Shown: piece after piece, positions 8,801 through 12,738 of the stretch
How the letters are laid out: each line of letters begins with the position of its first letter
Position numbering within the stretch: position 1 is the stretch's first letter
Assembly (NCBI GenBank): GCA_023436485.1
Contig: JAEZIU010000306.1
Coordinates: 1-12,738, forward strand
Source: Bacillota bacterium
Lineage (GTDB): Bacteria; Bacillota; Clostridia; Acetivibrionales; DSM-1351
DNA: 12,738 bases
Direction: 5' to 3'
The notes under the pieces: generated by a model
Databases searched by the model: none
What the model was told of the DNA's origin: nothing
The model's input: only the letters and a program-made list of their open reading frames with translations
Translations under genes and position numbers: made by a program

Positions 8801-10207
8801 CTTGATTGGCTTGATGAACAAGAGGCGAAGAAGAATACATTAAATATTAGTGATATCGCTTATACTACGCAAGTTGGGCGTGAACTTTTAGACTCAAAGA
8901 TATGTGTATTGTGCAGCAGTATTATAGAACTAAAAGCTGGTTTAATGAATTTTTTAAATCATAAACCATGTTCTTCTGTGAAGACTCATTTGTCCACTGA
9001 TAAAGTTACGATTACTAAGAGTGATAAAAATAAATATGAAATTATGGCACAAGCAGCCGTAAATACCGGCAATGTTGAAGAACTTGCTAAATTTGCGGTT
9101 ATGGGAATAAAGATTGATTGGGAAAAATTTAATCTTCTTCAGCATGGTTTCGTAATTATGCTGCCCACCTATGTTTTTGATAATCAGCGCTATTGGCTGA
9201 ACTTTGAAGAAAACAGTGATAAGGGTACTAAGTTCTGTATAAATAATGATACATCAGTATTAGCATTTTTAATTGATGCTAATATTTCGACCATTGAAAA
9301 TCAAAGGTTCACCAGGACTATTCATAGTGACGAATTCTTTATAAAGGATCATGTCATTGATGGACAAGCTATATTGCCGGGAACAGCTATAATTGAGATG
9401 GCAATGGAAGCTGGAAACTTATCCTTGCCCAATCATCAGATAAAGGCTATAGAAGATATTCAGTTCCATAAAGCTATTGAAGTTAGTGAAGAAGCTGTTG
9501 AAATACAGATTGATATAATACCTGAAGATTATTGCATTATATTTAAAATATATAATTGTAAACAAGCTGAGCGAATTTTAAGTGCAGAAGGTAAATTAAT
9601 AATTGATACTGATACTAATAATACCTTTGAACTTCCAGTGATTGAAGGCTTGGTAGAGGCTGATTCAGAGGAGTATTACACATGGCTTGATACATTAGGA
9701 TTTAACTTTAAGAATTCATTTAAATCCATTGAAAAATTGTTTGTTAGTCAGGATTATGTAATGTCAGTAGTTTCAATTACTCAAAGGGAACAATTTGAAG
9801 GTCGAGGTAAAAATTGTACATTGTGGCCACCGTTGATTGATGGAGTTTTGCAATCAACTTTTAAACTTGTTGAAAATCATACAGAGATAGGCTGTTTATC
9901 ATTGCCGGTTTCTATTGGCAGATTAATAATGCATGGCTCAACCAGGGGCAACTTAATTGCTCTGGCACAAAAAAGCAAGAATTGTAGAGAAGAGAATGGT
10001 GAATTCATTTTTGATATATATATACTTAATGAAAATGGAAAACTGGTGATGGAAGTCCAAGAATACCGACTGGTTAATGTGAAAAAAGCAAATCATGTTT
10101 CCGAAAAGTATGAGAATACGGACGACTTAATACAGGAAGTTATAAGAAGAATTAAGAATGGTGAAATTGATAAAAATATGCTTCTAAATCTTAAGTTGTT
10201 GGAGTAA
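2876..10207 (+). CDS. Modular trans-AT polyketide synthase: KS1 - AT remnant - KR1 - ACP1 - KS2 - DH
   Basis: A 2443-residue cytoplasmic megasynthase. KS1 (about 10-435): C179, H314 and H354 of the Cys-His-His triad are present, but C179 sits in ETGCPSG and the usual GEG is SEG (S243). After a KS linker (GRE at 493-495) comes a degenerate 350-residue stretch with an acyltransferase-like piece (746-802), then the post-AT linker (DW at 860-861, LPTYCF 875-880). KR1 has a structural half (about 905-1120) and a catalytic half with nucleotide loop GGFGAIG (1124-1130) and K1228, S1252, Y1265, N1269, so it looks active. ACP1 carries its phosphopantetheine serine S1421 in GIDS. KS2 (about 1513-1941) is canonical: DSACSSS with C1687, EAHGTGT with H1822, NIGH with H1862. 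A second short KS linker follows, ending LPTYVFDNQRYW. DH (about 2125-2405) has H2159 in HxxxGxxxxP and D2322 in DxxxQ; its GxxYGxxF is GFNFKNSF. No active AT, methyltransferase, ER or thioesterase is present, so malonyl units must be loaded in trans. It ends after DH without an ACP and hands over to the next gene. PKS identity is certain; the product is unknown. Confidence 0.95.
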   Translation: MRKESKCSNEIAIVGISCMLPQANEADELWENIVGKKDCIVEISKEKWNESNFFDSNIDSKNKISSKWIGEVSALKEFDNKFFSISPAEADNMDPDQRALLQETWKCIEDSGISLKTLREKRTSVIVGTAEVDTFENQHMPGNEINEFSGKGMFLFMIANRISWYFGFSGESKLVETGCPSGMCALNDSVNLLKLGKSDFAIVSGINTFKTSHMLKLMSKNGLFSPDGKCKTFSADANGIVVSEGVVSLLLAPLSVAKENNCHIYGIIENTAVNHSGETFSITAPKLSAQKDLILNAWNGLKFSPDTINYIEIHGTGTSLGDPIEIEALKQAYEKVTDKKNFCWIGSVKPNIGHSLPVSGLAGIVKVLKMFEYGVIPGQINISEINPLINIEDSPFNITTENVSWQPDEQKLPLRAGVTSLGFAGVNAHVVLEQYIEREKEACVSEPSKKYPIVLSAKSEEALIHLLEKWDKKIEKIENNNSIKDISFTLCSGREQFKYRTACVVEEGSKLIDCLGGVKEDIREVSDKKYLLDISFIDEISINRIVEIVRNNTCFETELLAISKRLNISKRQVYNPEYYPSKHTFDLIMATAYIKGLLSIADNFEGIYLKTEDNKLLALMIADVIKIEDVISYLDNKDNAKNIITDKPKIIVNFNNETLLTKEVITDKYITYLLAEISLEFKQSDISKTEASLQWLNNIRLLYKNQRTFNKFIHEVSKFIEFDNFDLGEFISAEENNPDDIKDNKLKFMVLVAINIAIKRLYKKWSLVPPNVFADDRLNEISDLVINGYFTFKEVCELYQKESGKKWQGSLNHTLEDILLLENSNSITACEKYSIFTGLKEKNTVEEILVELWLNGANIDWKKGLTFNKCKLVALPTYCFNKKTFKYIKQDITECEPEQDELQIKVLDYKSSSLDVMDSEKQRLLVFSNMEQSNFEHLAAKELVYVKVGASIKTEREQYSVQPELLEDSLSIFSKLEQIGYIPDVILVALNDSEEMRQTKDYVLSTFIFAANLAKCLIQKNKFSGKLLFSSMGNESRMYGEGLTAFFKTLHIEYENLYFRNIICYEQTTSDFISVLNKEINYFSSSEYKVTYRKLQRTVQTYTDYQPETQIPYLKENGTYILLGGFGAIGKVIAQHLANQANVNLILCGRKHENDKVRDFINPLNQGSTRVIYKSVDISIKEQLQELINNVINEFGTINGIFNMTGYIDPGFLEAKDNVFLRNGVRLKVDATVFLDEITKDINLDFFVNFSSVSALVGDFGLSEYVYANCFFDEFIRQREKLRKEGKRYGNSISINWPYWQDGGLRMVEKDASRFSLTTGLSPLLNKDAIIAFDSIMKSNMSLQCCVLFGKDKKMNEYLESKLTLPTILQKTTNVSLDNSSAIDVKTIVEEYLTNVIAKELNLSIDDIDLEDGFQSMGIDSILIHKLNRVLSADFSGVSSTIFFDCKNIDEMAAYFVQTYSEEQLRSILIPNCNHSIETISSCESTKVSSIQINEQHLDNKLQAADSVECESKDIAIIGMSGRFPMAKSIEEFWMNLISKKDCVSEIPETRWNVENFYDNEAKNAYKGKMSSRWGGFIEDVDQFDPMLFQISPLDAGNMDPQERILLEVVYEAFEYAGYSKRRIQEKVKGDIGVFIGNTTNGYRLLIEDEMAKGNFGTHQAVPWSIANRVSYVFELNGPSFIIDSACSSSLNSIVVAVDNIRNGKCKMAIAGGVNLHIHPSEYVLRSQLRVLSPKGKCHSFGSEADGYVPGEGIGAIILKPLTDAERDGDNILGIIKGVASNHVGHPNGYTVPSSTSQAAVIKAAIDDAGISARDITFIEAHGTGTILGDPIEINGLKSAFSNFTQDNQFCAIGSVKSNIGHLEGAAGIVSTIKSVLQLMNRVKIPLINCDTPNPRISFDTSQFYLQKELEPWTTYNDKLVLGISSFGAGGSNAHILIQNHQDDRKRSQTREINQVPVLISAMTDDGVFKYVQKMLDWLDEQEAKKNTLNISDIAYTTQVGRELLDSKICVLCSSIIELKAGLMNFLNHKPCSSVKTHLSTDKVTITKSDKNKYEIMAQAAVNTGNVEELAKFAVMGIKIDWEKFNLLQHGFVIMLPTYVFDNQRYWLNFEENSDKGTKFCINNDTSVLAFLIDANISTIENQRFTRTIHSDEFFIKDHVIDGQAILPGTAIIEMAMEAGNLSLPNHQIKAIEDIQFHKAIEVSEEAVEIQIDIIPEDYCIIFKIYNCKQAERILSAEGKLIIDTDTNNTFELPVIEGLVEADSEEYYTWLDTLGFNFKNSFKSIEKLFVSQDYVMSVVSITQREQFEGRGKNCTLWPPLIDGVLQSTFKLVENHTEIGCLSLPVSIGRLIMHGSTRGNLIALAQKSKNCREENGEFIFDIYILNENGKLVMEVQEYRLVNVKKANHVSEKYENTDDLIQEVIRRIKNGEIDKNMLLNLKLLE
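5111..5281 (+). other. Acyltransferase-like remnant without the nucleophilic serine (residues 746-802 of the first PKS)
   Basis: This segment follows the pattern of the conserved AT core around GHSxGE. A helix corresponding to the ALxxLWxxWGVxP pattern reads KRLYKKWSLVPPNV, with W765. The GHSLGE equivalent reads DDRLNE, placing Arg777 where the catalytic Ser should be, and the next helix (NGYFTFKEVCEL) follows the AGxLSLEDAxxL pattern. The downstream half of an AT is missing: only about 80 residues separate this point from the post-AT linker that ends in LPTYCF. It cannot act as an acyltransferase, but may serve as a docking surface for a free-standing AT. The alignment was made by eye against the remembered family pattern, so the homology is likely but not proven. 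Confidence 0.55.
10118..10204 (+). other. Probable C-terminal docking helices of the first PKS
   Basis: The last 29 residues (2415-2443) after the DH are charged and helical in pattern, with the core RIKNGEIDKNMLLN. They resemble the LxxGxIxxxEAL-type helical elements at protein ends in trans-AT PKSs, where two helices from each partner can form a four-helix bundle. The next protein begins with a similar element. Docking is inferred from position and pattern. Confidence 0.5.
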
Positions 10208-10241
10208 TAAACACGTATTCATTTAAAAAATTATTTATATC

Positions 10242-10247
10242 GAGGGG
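10242..10247 (+). promoter_or_regulatory. Ribosome binding site GAGGGG for the second PKS
   Basis: GAGGGG lies 6 bases before the ATG at 10254. The 46-base gap after the first PKS stop holds this site and otherwise only AT-rich sequence; no hairpin terminator or separate promoter is apparent. Confidence 0.75.
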
Positions 10248-10253
10248 AAAGAA

Positions 10254-10325
10254 ATGGATTCTTTATATGAGAAACTACGGTCTGGGGATTTATGTCCGGA
10301 AGAGGTCTTAGCTATAATAAAAGGA
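10254..10325 (+). other. Probable N-terminal docking helix of the second PKS
   Basis: Residues 1-24 contain LRSGDLCPEEVL, which mirrors IKNGEIDKNMLL at the end of the first PKS (shared pattern [IL][KR][NS]G[DE][IL]xxxx[VL]L). The two ends must meet for module 2 to work, so a docking role is plausible, but it rests on pattern only. Confidence 0.5.
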
Positions 10326-12738
10326 ACAGAAGCAGGACCTGAAGAAGCTTTATGCTATTATGAAGAGTGTTTATCTATCCAACCACGTGACTGGACATTA
10401 CCAACAAAAGAAGATAGGACATTGTTGTTTATAGCAGAGGATATGGAAAGTATCAATAAATTTTGTAATAATCATGCTTACTTTAGTGAGAATGTTATAT
10501 CTATTTATCTCGGCAATGAAGCAAGCAGTAATATGAAATGTAACTATCAAATTAACAAGACAGACTCTGCAAGTTATATAAATTTGTATGAACAATTAAA
10601 TGAAAAAAAATGCTCAGAATGGGATATAATTTATTTTTCTCAAAGCAGGAGTAATGCTACAAATACTTCTGTAAAAGGGATTGATAATTCAATAGAAACA
10701 GCATATTCCATTACACAGTTAATCAGAGCATTTTCAAGAGATCATAACACAATCAGATGTATTCATGCCTTCAAGAAGGATAATTGTACAAATTATGTAA
10801 ATAATGCCATATGGGGGATGCTAAAAACAATTTCCATAGAATGTCCAAACGTAATGCACAAAAACATTCAGTTTGAAAGCATGAATGAACATGAGGTTTG
10901 TAACCGATTAATTGAGGAAGTCAATTTTGACATAAGTGATGGAACTGATATAAGTTACATATCAAATAAAAGGTATATTTCAGAATTTAAACTTATTCAG
11001 AAGTCAATTGAGACAGAAAATAAGCAATTAGATATATTTAATCAAGGGGTTTTTATCGTAACAGGGGGTACGGGTGCATTAGGACAGATACTGGCAGAAC
11101 AGCTATTGGGATATAGACCTCAAAGAGTATATTTGTTGGGCAGAAAGTACCCTGATAAGGCTATTTTGGATTGTGTCAGGCGAATTGATCCTTCCTCTAC
11201 GGTAATAAAATACCTTCAATGCGATATTGAAGATTCAATTGCATGCCAACAAGTGATTGAGAATATTTTAGAAAAAGATGGACATGTTACAGGGCTTTTT
11301 CATTGTGCAGGTGTAATAAGGGATGCAATAATAGTAAATTTGAAGCTAGAGGATTTTTATTATTCCGTGAATCCTAAAATAAAGGGTTTAATAAATATAT
11401 TAGATTCGTTTATAAAATATGGACGGGATATGAAGTTTGTGAAGTTATATTCTTCAATTACCTCAGTAATGGGAAACATTGGTCAGATTGCATATTCATA
11501 TGCGAATGGGTATCTTAATGCTTTTGCATATGACGTGCAAAGTCAGTACAATATGTTTAACATTCAAGCTATTTGTTGGCCATATTGGGAGCAAGGCGGT
11601 CTTACAGTAGCCGGTGAGAAACTTGACCGCTTATATGAACAAACGGGCCAAAAACCATTAAGTACGGTTAATGGGAAAATAGTGTTAGAAAACATAATGT
11701 ATTTGGATTGTAAATGTCCGATTGCTATGTATGGCGATAAAGAAAAAATATCTCGATATATGAAGGAAGTACGTCAGCAAAAAGTATATACTTCTGAAGA
11801 AACCGGAATTGAAGCAACAGAAATTGGTACGGTATCCACATTAACTAAAGAGGATGTTACCGATTATATACAAGGTATAATTAGTGACATCATTAAACTG
11901 CCTAAATCCAAATTAAATATTACAACAACTTGGGAAAATTATGGGATAGATTCATTAGCTATTATGCGTTTTAATGAAATAATAGAAGAGGTGATACCCA
12001 ATTGCCCCAAAACCCTTATGTACGAATATCGTAATATATCAGCTTTGTCAGAGTGCTTTTTTGAAAAATATGCGGGTCGATTGCAAGAAAAGCTGTTAAA
12101 AAAAGAGATAGCTCCAGCTCCCAAAAAAGTAGAGAGTCCGGTAACTGACCGAGGCCTTGGAGTAATTCAAAATAACCGATTTAAAAAAGTTACACAAGAA
12201 ATAGAAGTTCCCTCTGCAAATAAGAGTGATGTTGCAATAATAGGTATTGCGGGAAGATATCCCAAGGCTGATACTCTGGACGAATTTTGGAATAACCTTT
12301 TAGAGGGAATAGACTGTGTTGTCGAAATTCCACCGGATAGATGGGATTACAGTGAAGATTATAATACTGATAAAAGTAAGCATGGGTATACAAATAGCAA
12401 ATGGGGAGGCTTTATTTCTGATCATGATTGTTTTGATGCATCATTCTTTAAAATAACCCCTCGAGAAGCGCGTTATATGGACCCCCAGGAACGTATTTTT
12501 CTGGAATGTGCATGGCATGGATTAGAAGATGCGGGATACACGGCTAAAATGCTGAAAAAGTGTCAGGTTGGAGTTTTTGCAGGAATTATGTATAGTCATT
12601 ATCAGCTATATGGACTAGATTACGATAAACCAGGCCATAAAATGGCATTTAATTCATCTTATGCTTCTGTCTCAAATCGTGTCTCATATCATATGGATTT
12701 TCATGGCCCCAGTATTGCTATTGATACAATGTGTTCTT
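10254..12738 (+). CDS. Modular trans-AT polyketide synthase, 5' part: docking element - KR2 - ACP2 - KS3 (cut)
   Basis: The frame is open for 828 codons and runs off the window. Residues 1-24 form a helical element (YEKLRSGDLCPEEVLAII). The KR2 structural half spans about 45-260. The catalytic half has TGGTGALG (270-277), K377, S401, Y414 and N418, so all catalytic residues are present. Asp357 in AGVIRDA matches the aspartate that marks B-type reductases (D-hydroxyl products). ACP2 has its phosphopantetheine serine S567 in NYGIDSL, followed by the ACP-typical MYEYRNISAL. A Lys/Pro-rich linker leads to KS3, which begins at about 659 (DVAIIGIAGRYP), contains MDPQERIFLE, and reaches DTMCS with Cys827 as the last-but-one visible residue. 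Because the protein opens with KR rather than KS, KR2 and ACP2 must complete the KS2-DH half-module of the upstream protein. The start is supported by GAGGGG six bases upstream. What follows KS3 is not visible. Confidence 0.94.
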   Translation, partial: MDSLYEKLRSGDLCPEEVLAIIKGTEAGPEEALCYYEECLSIQPRDWTLPTKEDRTLLFIAEDMESINKFCNNHAYFSENVISIYLGNEASSNMKCNYQINKTDSASYINLYEQLNEKKCSEWDIIYFSQSRSNATNTSVKGIDNSIETAYSITQLIRAFSRDHNTIRCIHAFKKDNCTNYVNNAIWGMLKTISIECPNVMHKNIQFESMNEHEVCNRLIEEVNFDISDGTDISYISNKRYISEFKLIQKSIETENKQLDIFNQGVFIVTGGTGALGQILAEQLLGYRPQRVYLLGRKYPDKAILDCVRRIDPSSTVIKYLQCDIEDSIACQQVIENILEKDGHVTGLFHCAGVIRDAIIVNLKLEDFYYSVNPKIKGLINILDSFIKYGRDMKFVKLYSSITSVMGNIGQIAYSYANGYLNAFAYDVQSQYNMFNIQAICWPYWEQGGLTVAGEKLDRLYEQTGQKPLSTVNGKIVLENIMYLDCKCPIAMYGDKEKISRYMKEVRQQKVYTSEETGIEATEIGTVSTLTKEDVTDYIQGIISDIIKLPKSKLNITTTWENYGIDSLAIMRFNEIIEEVIPNCPKTLMYEYRNISALSECFFEKYAGRLQEKLLKKEIAPAPKKVESPVTDRGLGVIQNNRFKKVTQEIEVPSANKSDVAIIGIAGRYPKADTLDEFWNNLLEGIDCVVEIPPDRWDYSEDYNTDKSKHGYTNSKWGGFISDHDCFDASFFKITPREARYMDPQERIFLECAWHGLEDAGYTAKMLKKCQVGVFAGIMYSHYQLYGLDYDKPGHKMAFNSSYASVSNRVSYHMDFHGPSIAIDTMCS

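Overview
The window is AT-rich (roughly one-third G+C by eye, not computed). It favours ATA, AGA and AGG codons, has strong GGAGG-type ribosome binding sites and packs its genes tightly. This points to a low-GC Firmicute, most likely a member of the Clostridia; that is inference from composition, not from a marker gene. All five genes lie on the + strand, with junctions of -4, 11, 44 and 46 bases, so they look like one transcript. No terminator or internal promoter was seen, and both ends of the window cut through genes.

Positions 2-2831 hold an ABC exporter of the MacB/LolCDE type: the 3' end of an ATPase gene followed by two FtsX-fold permease genes. Positions 2876-10207 hold a 2443-residue modular polyketide synthase (PKS) with the order KS1 - AT remnant - KR1 - ACP1 - KS2 - DH - C-terminal helical tail. 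From 10254 to the end of the window lies a second PKS: N-terminal helical motif - KR2 - ACP2 - start of KS3, cut at the KS3 active-site cysteine.

No functional acyltransferase is visible in either PKS, so extender units must be supplied in trans. This, with the split module and the domain order, indicates a trans-AT assembly line. Module 1 (KS1-KR1-ACP1) would give a beta-hydroxy intermediate. Module 2 is split between the two proteins (KS2-DH | KR2-ACP2) and would give an alpha,beta-unsaturated intermediate that KS3 takes up. The exporter is probably for export of, or self-protection against, the product.

The most unusual points are: (1) the first ketosynthase keeps its Cys-His-His residues but has ETGCPSG where DTACSSS is expected; (2) a long, degenerate stretch between KS1 and KR1 contains a recognisable acyltransferase remnant with Arg in place of the nucleophilic Ser; (3) module 2 is divided between DH and KR2, with look-alike helical motifs on the two facing protein ends. 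The product cannot be named from this window.
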